A stretch of DNA of 26,265 bases, taken from contig JARWMV010000185.1 of NCBI GenBank assembly GCA_030998015.1, positions 1-26,265 on the forward strand, read 5' to 3'. Below, piece after piece: positions 1 through 9,770 of the stretch. The number at the start of each line of letters is the position of its first letter. Positions within the stretch are counted from its first letter, which is position 1. The translations under genes were made by a program, and so were the position numbers. This DNA is from Ceratorhiza oryzae-sativae (lineage: Eukaryota; Basidiomycota; Agaricomycetes; Cantharellales; Ceratobasidiaceae). Below the pieces are notes generated by a model. The model had not been told where the DNA came from. It searched no databases and saw only the letters and a program-made list of their open reading frames with translations.

Positions 1-1936
1 TGTACCCTGACCCGTAACAGTTACAATTCTTTCAAGCTGTGATGGGTTTCATGCTATGAAGCAGTTGACAACTTGGCAATGAATATTGTTGACACCAAAC
101 TCAGAGTGCTCAGCAAACCATTTCAGTTTGTGGTCAGGGCACATGACTAGGTAGGAGAAGAACAAACTAAATATCAATGAACAAGATGGTGTATTTAGAT
201 TATACCTACCAACAGCAATCAAGTAGATGTCCAACTGTTCTAGGATCACACCCATGTACTTATCCCAGATGAGTAAAGCAGCTTGGGCTGCCACCCAGGT
301 GATGGGATGCAGACCTTGGTGTAGAATGTTGTTGCATACATTGTAAAGCCAAGAACAAAGGGTAAGCATGATAGGAATAACTTCATGTATAAGAGGAACC
401 TCTTTCTGGGAGAAGAGGTTTGTTGGCTCCTTGAATATCTACAAATATGAGTGATAAGCTTGTGCATATAGACACCAATTCAAAGTGCATACTGCTAATG
501 CTTGACAAAGCTTGTGAGCTAGGTCCCATTGCTCAGAGGTGAGAGCATACTGCCAAACCTTCAGCTCTGAATTATTTGTTAACAGCTGAACTTGAGTCTT
601 GAAATGTAGGTGGCTTTTTAAAGCCATGTGATCAGTGTTCCAACAGGTTGCTATCTGTCAAGCAAGAACCTTGGCATTGCCCTTAACACTAACACTTGGG
701 TCACTCTCCACCAGCTGCTCAAACTCGACCATGGGTGGTGTTGAATTGTGCACATGTTGTGCAAGCCCAGCCACCTGCACATGATAATGCTTGGTCAGGC
801 GATTATATTCAAGTAGAGCAGATTGGATCACCTTTGTCATGATATGGCAAGCACAAGAAAGTTCATTGCTGCTGAGGTGCATGCCTGAGGCTGCCATAAC
901 TTGTAGTACTTGTGTGCCAACCCTCTCATGGCCTAGACCATGACCACGATTTTATTACAAATTTCAATCATTTTATTTATCACACATTTCTTTGTATTTT
1001 TGGACAAGTCCGTCTATTCAGATATATGCAGTTTATTTACCTTGATGTCATGTGACCTTGTTGATTGTTGACTCAATGTTTGGTCTTGCCAGAAGGTTCT
1101 GTAGTGATGTGGCATAGTTACTTCTTATTGGTCCTGGTATTTGATATGTACTGCCTTGGCCATGAATATGTAAAGGGAGAGTCTGAGAGCCTTAAGCCTC
1201 AGAACTCAACCTCCTGTTCTACCCTCTTTGTTGTCTACCCTCTAGGCCACCAAGCCAGAGGTCCCTTGCCCAGCTATCTTCATAGCAAGTGCACCCTTAC
1301 TCTACCCTGTGTCTCATCACACCAAACCCCTTGCTCACTGTGCATTCTACCCTAGATGTTGCAGTTTGACCTCCAGCTGTTATAGCCCATAGGTCCGCCA
1401 TTGCCTCATCAGTGTTTGGCCTTAATTGTGACAGTGTGGCCTTTACAAACCCCTTTAATAACTCCATTGTTGTGTTCAAGTTTGTCTGGGTCAACTTCTT
1501 CTATGGAATTGTCAGGTTCTTAATTGGGGTCATTAGTATTGGGCACTGTAGTGTTTTGACCTGAACTTGATCCTCCAGCTTTAGAGCAACATGTTGTAAA
1601 TAGTGACATAAATGCCTAGGAGTAAAGAAAGCATTAGGTTATTCATGCAAAACCAGTGAAAGAATTATCCCTTGGCCATAAGATTGAGAATATGGGTGAA
1701 GCAGTGGGTACAAGCATTTGATCCCCCAAACAAAGGCACTAAATTGTGAAGATGCACAGAAAGTGTATCATTATTGCCAGCATTATCAGTGCAAATAGAG
1801 AGGGTCTTCTTGTATAAGCAACCTATTACTACATGTATAGAATAAAATCAACCTACTTTTTTCTTCAATGCCAAAGCATTTGAGGCAGTCTTATACATGC
1901 TTCACCAAGTAGTTGCCAGTATGTGCTTCAGTCAGC
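1..1936 (-). pseudogene. hAT-family transposase, C-terminal half (decayed, runs off left edge)
   Basis: This is the downstream part of a BED-type hAT (Ac-like) transposase, the nuclear enzyme that cuts and pastes its own element. Reading leftwards from 1936 the translation gives LTEAHTGNYL, a stop (TAA at 1891-1893), CLKCFGIEEK, a 48-nt GT-AG intron, then the family signature CTDNAGNND (about 1770-1797) and CFTHILNLMAK (about 1672-1705). Further left are LAQHVHNS and FEQLVES (near 700-770), SEQWDLAHKLCQAL (near 510-550) and ALLIWDKYM with CPDHKLKWF (near 120-280), all in family order. The C-terminal dimerisation block is expected left of position 1. Many stops and frame changes make it dead. 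CpG is nearly absent, which fits loss by deamination of methylated cytosines. The N-terminal half lies at 10129-10997. Family assignment is firm; exon limits between blocks are approximate. Confidence 0.85.
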
Positions 1937-1958
1937 CTAAAGCAAGTGTGAGTACTAA
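1937..1958 (-). other. 3' part of the hAT intron interrupted by the LINE
   Basis: Read on the minus strand, these 22 nt end in CTTTAG directly before the exon that starts with the LTEAHTG block. Joined to one copy of the 10-bp duplication and the 17 nt at 10112-10128, they make a 49-nt GT-AG intron. That matches the size of other introns in the window. The split codon (TG plus G, Trp) rejoins correctly across it. Confidence 0.8.
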
Positions 1959-1968
1959 GGATATGACT
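1959..1968 (+). repeat. LINE target-site duplication, left copy
   Basis: The sequence GGATATGACT here is identical to 10102-10111. The two copies bracket the LINE exactly, the right copy following its poly(A) tail. Two extra A bases could extend the match but cannot be told from the tail. Confidence 0.88.
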
Positions 1969-2237
1969 GAAGTATCTTTGGCAGGAGGATGACCACCAGC
2001 CTGAATTTGCAATTATGGCTTGCACCTCAGCTGAAAATCTCATTCTCTTTTCTAAGCTTTTTCCTCTATTCTTGTTATACACTTTCCTACTTGTCTATGC
2101 ACTAGAAGACTTTGGCATACTGTACAAATTTCCTGGGAATTTTCTGTGCCCCCCTGGAGCTGTGAACAATGAATATGTGAGGAGCACCCTTGTGCTCAAC
2201 CTCAGGCCTGGCAGCCACATGACAACCTGCCAGTAAC
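1969..2237 (+). other. LINE 5' untranslated region
   Basis: This stretch lies between the left duplication and the first codons that read as ORF1. An open frame at 2015-2236 shows no recognisable domain and overlaps ORF1 out of frame, so it is not called. No clear promoter motif was seen. Confidence 0.5.
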
Positions 2238-2915
2238 TTGAAACCAAAGGGAAGAAGAAAAACCACCATTGATATAAATGTAGCTCCAGAAACAATTGAG
2301 TATGAAGAACTGCTGATGGTCACCCCAACACATCCAATGCAGATTGCACCAGAAAACAACAGAACCTTCCTAGACAACAAAGAGATCCTAAAACTTGACA
2401 AACAACCAACCCTAGACAATATCTTGTGCACTCTTGATGGACTAGCCACAAACTTGGACCTGAAGGAGAAGGAAATACAAGCAGGGATTATTTCCCTCAC
2501 AAGAATATGTAAGAGCAACCTCATGCTCATACTGACTCCATTAGTAGCAGCAGAAACAACAAATGCACTATGCAATCACATCAGGTTGTTAAGAGAAGAC
2601 AAGGCCAAGAGAACCAAGGAAATGCATAAGTTGCTGGAGGAGAAAAAATCTGACCTAGAGAAAGAGAGGTTGAGCCTCACCAAAGAATGAAGCTGGCTGT
2701 TAGTGCCAATGAAAGAAATGAAGAGTGAGTTGGAAAAACTAGGTACCAAAACCACACAATTATCCAAGAAAATTGAGTTGTCCACAAAAGCTATGGAGCA
2801 GGCCACAGATGAACTGCACATCAGCAGCTATATGGAAAATCCAGGGATGAGACCAGGAGAGAGGCCACACAACACATAGAACAGCAGTGCAACATGGGGA
2901 GGTTGGGGTATGGGC

Positions 2916-2920
2916 ACAGG
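2916..2920 (+). repeat. 5-bp target duplication, left of solo LTR A
   Basis: ACAGG here matches 3611-3615. Collapsing the two copies joins the ORF1 frame across the LTR. Confidence 0.8.
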
Positions 2921-3264
2921 TGTTGCAACCTCTGAAAGTGGTTGTTGGATTTGCTTTACAAGTGGCTAATGCCTCTGATGGGTCTGGACTATGTCTGGAC
3001 TACTGCTGATGCATGGCTTGTCTTGGCTTGATGCCTTGTGTGTGTCTACTGTTTTGTGGCTTGACACCATCTGCACTTATGTGCTCATGGCTGATGGACA
3101 CCTGTTGCTGAATAAGCAACTGTGGACAGCAGCTAAGTCAGATGCTCAGTGCTGGGGCTTGCAACATGGTCTTGACTCAAGACCCTTCTAGCTGTTACTT
3201 AAGCTAATAAGTCAGCTAGGGACTGTTCTTCACACTGGATGCTTTAGAGGGGAATTGATGAGGT

Positions 3265-3309
3265 AGAGCAAGCTGGGGTAGACTGGCTTGCTCTCCTTGC
3301 TTTTATACT
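3265..3309 (+). promoter_or_regulatory. LTR A stem-loop and TATA-like block
   Basis: AGAGCAAGC (3265-3273) pairs perfectly with GCTTGCTCT (3286-3294) around a 12-nt loop, and TTTTATAC follows within about 15 nt. The same arrangement occurs in LTR B at 4491-4538 with a different but still perfect stem. It is probably part of the LTR promoter or start of the transcript; that role is inferred. Confidence 0.5.
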
Positions 3310-3356
3310 ATTCTAACCAAGGGAGTGACTAAGTGTACATGCAGGATGAGTAAGAA

Positions 3357-3502
3357 TGAATGGCAGTAATCAGTCAGCCAGTTACTAATAATAGTATGTC
3401 CATCAGTCAGCAAGTAACTAATAATAGTAGCATGAGCTAGGTGAATGGCAGTGATCAGTAAGCAAGTGACTAATAATAGGACAAGGATCAGTAAGCAGGT
3501 GG
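3357..3502 (+). repeat. Degenerate tandem repeat in LTR A (about 40-bp unit)
   Basis: Three to four imperfect copies share ATCAGTCAGC-AAGT and ACTAATAATAG blocks. Clear copies lie at 3357-3394, 3401-3427 and 3442-3479, with a partial one at 3485-3502. Confidence 0.65.
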
Positions 3503-3610
3503 AGGTGCCTACTTATGAAGTGGAGGTGGTCAAGCCATGAGACAAAGGTGGAAAACAAAGGAAGAGAAAATGATGGTTAGCCACAAGACCTTTGATTGTG
3601 GCTCATGACA

Positions 3611-3615
3611 ACAGG
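3611..3615 (+). repeat. 5-bp target duplication, right of solo LTR A
   Basis: ACAGG, matching 2916-2920. Confidence 0.8.
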
Positions 3616-4358
3616 TATGTCATGGGGCAGAAACATGACAAATCCAAGCTGGGCACCCAGCACACAGGCAGGTGGGGATACAGGCTTGGCTACACTAACA
3701 GATATGGACAAGGACAGGGTCACACAGGAGAAAGAAGAACTAGAGAAAGTCAAGGTGTCTGAGAATAAGAGGGACCAACAACTCCTACTGGATGCAGAGG
3801 AACAAGACAGCAAGAAGAGCACAGAAGGCCTCTTGGCAGTGAATATTGAGGATGAAATCAACACAGTGCTCACAAAACTACAGGAAGACACAACTCTTGA
3901 AAACTGTCTGACAGAACCTACAGTGTGCCTTAGAGTAATTTGTCAACCCAAAGGTGGCATCCTAGTGTTGTTCAATTCTAGAAAGGCCACAGAATTTGTG
4001 GCACAACCAGAGGTCTTCAAAGTTTTCAATTCTCACCTTTCCTTCCTGCTCAAAGTTGTTCAATGCTTATATAAAATTGTTGTTAAGCAAGTCCCAGTGG
4101 AAACTGAACTAAACGATGAGACAGCAAGAGAGATGGAGGTGATCAATAACCTAGTGAACAGGGAGATAGTCAACATGAGATGGATGAAACTGGTCCAAAG
4201 GCAAGCACAAACCCAAAGACATGCCCATGTTCTCTTAGAATTACAAACCAAGACAGGAGCTAATGATTTTATAAGTACCAAGAGAATTGTAGGAGGAAGA
4301 GTGTGTGACTCATCAAAATACCTCACAGAGGTGTTCTGGTGCTTCAGATGCCAGAAAC

Positions 4359-4363
4359 CCAGA
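4359..4363 (+). repeat. 5-bp target duplication, left of solo LTR B
   Basis: CCAGA, matching 5140-5144. It falls inside the codons for the first zinc knuckle of LINE ORF1. Confidence 0.85.
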
Positions 4364-4490
4364 TGTCGTGACCCTCTGGAGGCTCCCTTGTGGAGCACTT
4401 AAGTAGTGGCTGCGTTGACGGTTTGGTGCTATGCGGTATGTATTGAGTGTTCTAGTTACAGTGTTTGCTATGGTCTATGGTGGTTGACGA

Positions 4491-4538
4491 GATAAAGCAA
4501 GCTGAGGTGTCCAGTCTTGCTTTATCCTCCTTATATAC
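4491..4538 (+). promoter_or_regulatory. LTR B stem-loop and TATA-like block
   Basis: GATAAAGCAAG (4491-4501) pairs perfectly with CTTGCTTTATC (4516-4526) around a 14-nt loop, and TTATATAC follows at 4531-4538. Compared with LTR A, both arms have changed together while pairing is kept. This is the likely promoter or early-transcript region of the LTR; the function is inferred. Confidence 0.55.
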
Positions 4539-4706
4539 CTGTGGCTGCGGTGGCTGCGGACGTATTATCTAAGCACACTCCGCAGTAGGTGTAGGTTATG
4601 TATAGTACTATGGGTTAGGTAATTGTTTGTCTTAAGTTTGTGCGGCTCCGAATCTTATAGAGCCGCGCAAGGTCCGAGGGTCATGTGACCTTTTGGACTT
4701 AAGCAC

Positions 4707-5048
4707 CCGGCGCTTAATCGCTGAATAAGCGCCGAGGTCACGTGACAACTCGCTCCTCGCTCCAGGTAACATGGGAGAGAAACGCTGGAGCGAGTTCAGG
4801 GTAACCACCGGCGCTTAATCATTGGTAAGCGCCGAGATCACGTGACAACTCGCTCCTCGCTCCAGGTAACATGGGAGAGAAACGCTGGAGCGAGTTCAGG
4901 GTAACCACCGGCGCTTAATCGCTGGATAAGCGCCGAGATCACGTGACAACTCGCTCCTCGCTCCAGGTAACATGGGAGAGAAACGCTGGAGCGAGTTCAG
5001 GGTAACCACCGGCGCTTAATCGTTAGGTAAGCGCCGAGATCACGTGAC
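4707..5048 (+). repeat. Tandem array of 101-bp units with nested hairpins in LTR B
   Basis: Units start at 4707, 4808 and 4908, with a partial fourth at 5009. Each begins GGCGCTTA, a variable 8-9 nt loop, then TAAGCGCC (a perfect 8-bp stem), followed by CACGTGAC. Each full unit also holds a second hairpin with arms AACTCGCTCC and GGAGCGAGTT. The units are nearly identical outside the first hairpin loop. Confidence 0.9.
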
Positions 5049-5139
5049 CTTGTTTATGGTTTGTTCCGCTTCGGGAAAAATGCCATAAATCTGTACAATA
5101 TTCGGTTGTTAGGTTATGTCTGCTAGGCGGGTCATAACA

Positions 5140-5144
5140 CCAGA
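5140..5144 (+). repeat. 5-bp target duplication, right of solo LTR B
   Basis: CCAGA, matching 4359-4363. Confidence 0.85.
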
Positions 5145-5931
5145 CACAGGAAGCAAGACTGCAAGAACCCAACTCCCATGTGTGGATCATGCACTGGTCC
5201 ACACATGTCAGATCAATGCAACAATCTGGGGGTATACTGGTGCACTGTCTGCACAGATGGCCTGAATTGAGACACAGGAAAAAGGCCATCCAGCATACAA
5301 TCAAAACTGCCTGAACTTTGTGCAATGCAATGCTCAACAGTCTAAACATATCCCAGACAGGCTTTTCACATACTATGTCACTGAAGAAGAGTGGACCTGG
5401 GAGCTCCTATCACAGTGTGTAAGGAACACTTACACTCCTTGCCCTACCTTAGGAAGTGTACAAATTCAAGACAAAACAAACACCACAACAACAAGGCTGT
5501 TGTCTCCCCCAAGAGCATATACACCAAGTAGACCCACCAAGGAACCACAGACAAACAGGGAGGTCAACACAGATTTGAGGGCCCCTCCAGGGTAGGCTGA
5601 CCCATGTCTCACCTGATGGCTGATATACTGGTGCAAACTACACCTCAATCTTCATCCCAATCCCTGTCTTGTTCATCCTCAAGATCTTTCTCTTGACTTG
5701 GTTCCAGGTCCCAAGCCACCTCAATAGCCACACCAGACAACCTGGACAGGACCATTGTAGCCCCAAGCCCTGTATGCCCACTTAGGCAGCTGACCCTTTT
5801 CCAATCTAGTACCCCACCTCTTACTGTTCCACATGCCCAATCCCTCTTGCCTTTTGTGCAAGGAAGGACTCCATCTCCTGCACTGACAACCCAGATTTCT
5901 ATGTCACAACCCACCTTCCCTGCATCCTGCC

Positions 5932-6771
5932 ATGTCTAACCTCCAACCAATCAATAATACACCCCTGGAACCAAAAACATGCCTCAACATATACCAACTC
6001 AATGTCAACAACTCTAGATACCCAACTGATACTGTTATTAATACACATAGCCCAGATGACTGGGACTTAATTGCTTTTCAAGAACCCAAGATTGCACATA
6101 TGAAGAATCCAATAGGCATCACCATGAAGTGGGAGATAGTATTACCTACTAATCACAGGAAAGACAACCAGGAGCACTCAAGATCTATGCTACTTGTTAG
6201 CAAGAAAGTCTTGACAAACTGTTGGAAACTGATTCCCTTTGAGTTGCATGACCTGACAGCAATTGAACTGATTACAGGATTGAGTAACATCCAAATTATT
6301 AATGTTTATAACAACTGCAGGAACCAGAGCACACTAGCACTATTAGACTCACACCTTAGGAGACTTCCCAGAAACACCAAGGTTATTATTTTGGGTGACT
6401 TTAATCAACATCACCCAAGCTGGGACAACCTGCTCTGTGAACTTCTTCTCAATGATGCATATATTACCACTGCTCAGCCCCTTGTCAACATCATAACAGA
6501 CCATGAGCTTCACATGGCCCTACCCCCAGTGATTCCCACCCACAAACACTTTAGAACTGGTCAGTTGTCAAGACTAGATAATGTGTTCATCTCTGTTGGA
6601 CTGCAAGACAGCATACTCAAATGCACAGTACACCCTGACTGCATGCTGGCCCACACTGACCATTTCCCTATTCACACAAGGTTAGAGGTACAATACAAAG
6701 CTGCGCCACCACCCAGACAAGGAATTTCAGCAAAACACAATGGCCCAAGTTCCAAGAAACACTGGAGCTAG
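5932..6771 (+). pseudogene. LINE ORF2, endonuclease domain
   Basis: This is the N-terminal part of ORF2, starting at an ATG at 5932. It encodes an exonuclease/endonuclease/phosphatase-fold nuclease that nicks target DNA to prime reverse transcription. Visible motifs in order are an N-terminal YQLNVNNS (metal-binding Asn region), FQEPKI (catalytic Glu), IILGDFNQHHPSWD (Asp and Asn of the active site), SRLDNVFIS (the S-x-x-D-x-x-F block) and TDHFPI (catalytic Asp-His). All key residues look present. The frame closes at 6771, and the protein continues in another frame from about 6700 (TQWPKFQETLELALKGK), so a frameshift separates it from the reverse transcriptase. Confidence 0.85.
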
Positions 6772-8782
6772 CCCTCAAGGGCAAATCAACCACTATTCCA
6801 GTCTCTGCAGAGATCTTTGATACACAACTGGGTATGCTCACTGCTGCCCTCACCAAAACAATACAAAAGGTAGTCCTGATGGTGACAGCACAAGCTAACA
6901 CAAAAAGATGGTGGTCAAAGGAACTTTCAGACCTTTGGAAGATCAGAAATAACCTACTTCACAGATCACTCCAACATGCTGATGAACCCAAAAACCCAAT
7001 TCATGCAGAGTACAAAGAATCAAGCCACCAGTTCAGACTGACAATGGATGAAGCAAGATCAGACTGCTGGAACAGGTATATCAACAACATAGAGGCCAAG
7101 GACCTCTGGTTGGCTCACAAGTATCTCAAGAATCAATGTGGAGTGCAAGGCTCAGCCAGAATTCCAACACTAACAGTCAAGCAAGGTGATGGGCCCCCAA
7201 CCCAAGTATACTCAAACAAGGATAAGAGCAAAGTGTTATATGACAATTTCTTCCCTCAGCATGCAGATTTGGAGATTATTGACATGCAATTTCCAGTGCC
7301 AGTCACCAACTTCAACCCCATCACCAATGACAACATTAGGTTGGCCATTGCAAACCTCAAATCGGGGAAGGCCCCAGGCCTGGATGGGATCCCGAATGAG
7401 GTCTTCTCAAACTGTGCTGACATACTCATCCCACACCTTACACTGTTATACAGAGCTACCTTCAAACTACACCACTACCCATCTGAATGGCAGAGATCTA
7501 CAATGGTGGTGCTGAGAAAGCTGGATTGTCCAGACTACACAGTCACAAAAGCATACCATCCAATAGCACTGCTCAATGTGATCTCGAAGTTGCTCTCCAC
7601 CTGCATTGCTAACCAGATAAACCAGATTGTAGAGTGATACAAGTTACTCCCCACACACCACTTCGGCGGATGAGTGAAGTGAACCACCTGTGACTCAATG
7701 CATGTGCTCACCAGTTTCATCAAGGATGCATGGAGAAGGAAGAACGTAGTCTCTGGTCTATTCTTGGACGTTACAGGGGCTTTCCCGAATGCACACCCAG
7801 CAAGACTAACCCACAACATGAAGAAACTGGGAATTCCCACAGAGATAGTAGATTGGACAGACCAGAAACTGGCCAGAAGAACTACTCTCCTCAAATTCAA
7901 TGACTATACCTCAACGCCCTTCGAGATCAGACATGGCATCGACCAAGGATGCCCACTCTCGTGCATTTTCTACCTAATTTACAACGCTGACCTTATCTGA
8001 ATAGCAGATCCAGACGAATGCGAGATGGCTGTGGGCTATATCGACAACGTTGCCCTCCTAGCTGAGGCCCCCACTTTTGAGGAGGCTAACGACATTATCA
8101 AGAGTATGATGGAAAGGAGAGGAGGCGCACTTGAATGGGCGCGCAGCCACTCTTCAGAATTTGCTCTAGAAAAAACAGCGCTGGAAGGCTTCAAAGGCCA
8201 CTCAAAACAAGACCCCGTACCAGTAGAAATAGGAGGCATGCGCATACAACCAGTAAACTCACATAAATTTTTAGGTGTAATCTTCGACTGGAAGCTAACC
8301 TGGCGTGAGCAAAAACTAGCGGTACTCAAGAAGGCGACCGCTTGGGCGCAAGTGAACAAGTGGGTATGTCGAGTTGAACATGGGCCAAAGCCAGAGTCGG
8401 CAAGGCGCCTCCACCACACAGTCTTCATTCCAAAGGTGACATATGCGGCAGAAGTATGGTGGGACCCAGAGGTAAAGTGGAGGGGAAAAGACAGAAAGGG
8501 GTGGTAGGCTTCACTAGACGACTCCAGTCAATCCAACGGATCCTAGCCCTGGCCATCACAGGAGCGCTGAGAACCTCGCCCACTGACCCCCTGATTGTAC
8601 ATGCAGGCATATATCCAATCGAACTGGAACTTCAGAGGAGCATTCACCGGTCTGCAGTCAGACTTGCCTCTATCCCAGTCAGTAACCCTCCTTCAACCTG
8701 GTCAAAGAAGAAGCGAAGCGCCTGGGCAGCAAGACTCGTCACCCTTCCTCAATACGTCGACTGTTTCTTAGCACAAAGGTGA
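6772..8782 (+). pseudogene. LINE ORF2, reverse transcriptase domain (broken)
   Basis: The linker and reverse transcriptase copy element RNA into DNA at the nick. Motifs in order are LKSGKAPGLDGIPNE, YHPIALLNVISKLL, GLFLDVTGAF (motif A with catalytic Asp), GIDQGCPLSCIFYLIYNADL (motif B) and GYIDNVALLA (motif C). Motif C is normally Y-x-D-D, so the second catalytic Asp is Asn here. In-frame stops occur at 7638, in the HFGG block (about 7674 and 7683), and at 7998 after NADLI. The stops in the HFGG block look like CGA to TGA changes. A frameshift near 8480-8500 moves the thumb-like continuation (GFTRRLQSIQRILALAITGALR) to another frame, which ends at 8782. CpG content rises sharply between about 7360 and 7740. 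Confidence 0.88.
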
Positions 8783-9770
8783 ACCCGAAACACTATGCGA
8801 CAAGTTCTGACTTCGATGAACTACCCGATTCGACAAAGATGCTAAACCCAAGCATACAGCCCAGCAAGGAGGCCGCCAAACGAGACGAGGCTGAAACAGA
8901 GGCGGAAGTCAAAATATACACTGACGGGTCAATGTACAAAGGCGAAGTAGGAACTGCGGCGGTCCTGGTAGGTAGAGGCCACGAACTCACGGCGAAGCTA
9001 TATGTTGGTAACGACAAGGAGCATGAGGTGTATGAAGCGGAAGTCATAGGCCTTATCCTAGGTCTCGAACTACTAGCTCGACAGGAAGGGGTGAAATCGG
9101 TGGTGATTTTCATTGATAACCAGGCAGTACTACTCACTCTGCAAGCGGGCAAAACGGAGAACCTCAGCTACCTCTATGAAAACTGGACGGACAATTGAAA
9201 AAGGTCAAACACGCAAACAGAGGGATACGCGTAGTAACAAAATGGGTACCAGGGCACGTAGGAATAATGGGGAATGAGAAAGTGGACAAAGCAGCTAAGC
9301 AAGCTGCTGCGGAACGACACACTACTGATGATCTGTTACCAGACTTCCTCAAGCGAAGGATTCCCATAAACCCGACCGCGGCGAAGCGAACGAAGAAGAG
9401 GGAGATGGATACGGATTGGGGGATGTGGGTAGGGAGTTCGGAACGAACAGAGCGTATGCGCCACCTTGACCAGTCCTACCCGTCCAAGAAATTCAGCAAG
9501 GACGCGAAGAAGTTTGGCTTAACAAGACTCGAATATGCAACTTTGGTGCAACTCAGGCTAGGACACTTTCCTCTGGCGACGTACCTACACTGGTTCAAGA
9601 AGACGGACTCACCGTGATGTCCATTCTGCGAAAGCCGATCGGAGACTATGATCCACTTCCTCATGGGATGCGCGACACTCGAACAACTTAGACGAGAAAG
9701 AGATAGGCTGTGCGGGGCTAAATCTCGGTCGATGCACTTCTACTTCACCCAGGGAGACACACCACACACG
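8783..9770 (+). pseudogene. LINE ORF2, RNase H domain and C-terminal CCHC finger (broken)
   Basis: RNase H removes the RNA strand during element copying. Motifs are KIYTDGSMYKGEVGTAAVL (first catalytic Asp), HEVYEAEVIGLILGLELL (Glu), VIFIDNQAVL (Asp), and after a frameshift near 9190, KWVPGHVGIMGNEKVDKAAK (His and last Asp). The tail has LVQLRLGHFPLATYLH, then a stop at 9615-9617, then CPFC followed by an ETMIHFLMGC block, a CCHC-type finger usual at the end of such ORF2 proteins. All four RNase H catalytic positions are visible. A second frameshift separates this part from the reverse transcriptase near 8780. The end of coding near 9770 is approximate. Confidence 0.85.

Larger units (their letters stand above)
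2921..3610 (+). mobile_element. Solo LTR A of an LTR retrotransposon
   Basis: This 690-bp insertion starts TGTTGCAACC, ends CTCATGACA (TG...CA ends) and is flanked by the 5-bp duplication ACAGG, as expected for retroviral-type integration followed by LTR-LTR recombination. Its excision restores the LINE ORF1 frame exactly. It contains a stem-loop plus TATA-like block (3265-3309) and a degenerate tandem repeat (3357-3502), the same architecture as LTR B. Open frames inside it have no recognisable domain. It contains almost no CpG, so it has aged together with the surrounding LINE. Gypsy or Copia membership cannot be decided without the internal region. Confidence 0.8.
4364..5139 (+). mobile_element. 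Solo LTR B of an LTR retrotransposon (CpG-rich, younger)
   Basis: This 776-bp insertion begins TGTCGTGACCC and ends GGGTCATAACA, an imperfect 11-bp inverted terminal match with TG...CA ends, and is flanked by CCAGA on both sides. Removing it with one duplication rebuilds a perfect CCHC knuckle in ORF1. Inside are a stem-loop and TATA-like block (4491-4538) and three and a half copies of a roughly 101-bp tandem repeat (4707-5048). Unlike everything around it, it is dense in CpG, so it probably arrived after the LINE had lost its CpGs. The start, the promoter block and the end resemble LTR A, so both likely belong to related families. No coding sequence is present. Confidence 0.88.
2238..5595 (+). 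pseudogene. LINE ORF1 (nucleic-acid-binding protein), interrupted by two solo LTRs
   Basis: ORF1 proteins of this LINE group bind element RNA. The visible start (2238) is a TTG after an in-frame TGA at 2220, so the true ATG has been lost or lies upstream. Segment 2238-2920 is rich in Lys/Glu heptad-like sequence (LLEEKKSDLEKERL) and has stops at 2688 (TGA) and 2878 (TAG). Segment 3611-4363 contains the conserved central region (PKGGILVLF, PEVFKVF, VPVETEL). After the second LTR the frame resumes at 5140 with zinc knuckles. Removing both LTRs with one duplication each keeps the frame (695 and 781 nt), and the first knuckle then reads CFRCQKPRHRKQDC, a perfect C-x2-C-x4-H-x4-C. A second knuckle is CGSCTGPHMSDQC. 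A further frameshift precedes 5320, where FTYYVTEEEWTWE continues the protein. The joined product would be about 620 residues. Confidence 0.8.

Noticed and set aside
2576..2821. Minus-strand open frame rich in Ser/Leu over LINE ORF1
   Set aside because: It is the shadow of the plus-strand coiled-coil coding sequence in another frame.
4364..5139. DNA transposon with 11-bp terminal inverted repeats
   Set aside because: The ends match as an imperfect inverted repeat, but TG...CA termini, a 5-bp duplication, an internal TATA-like block and the resemblance to LTR A fit a solo LTR better.
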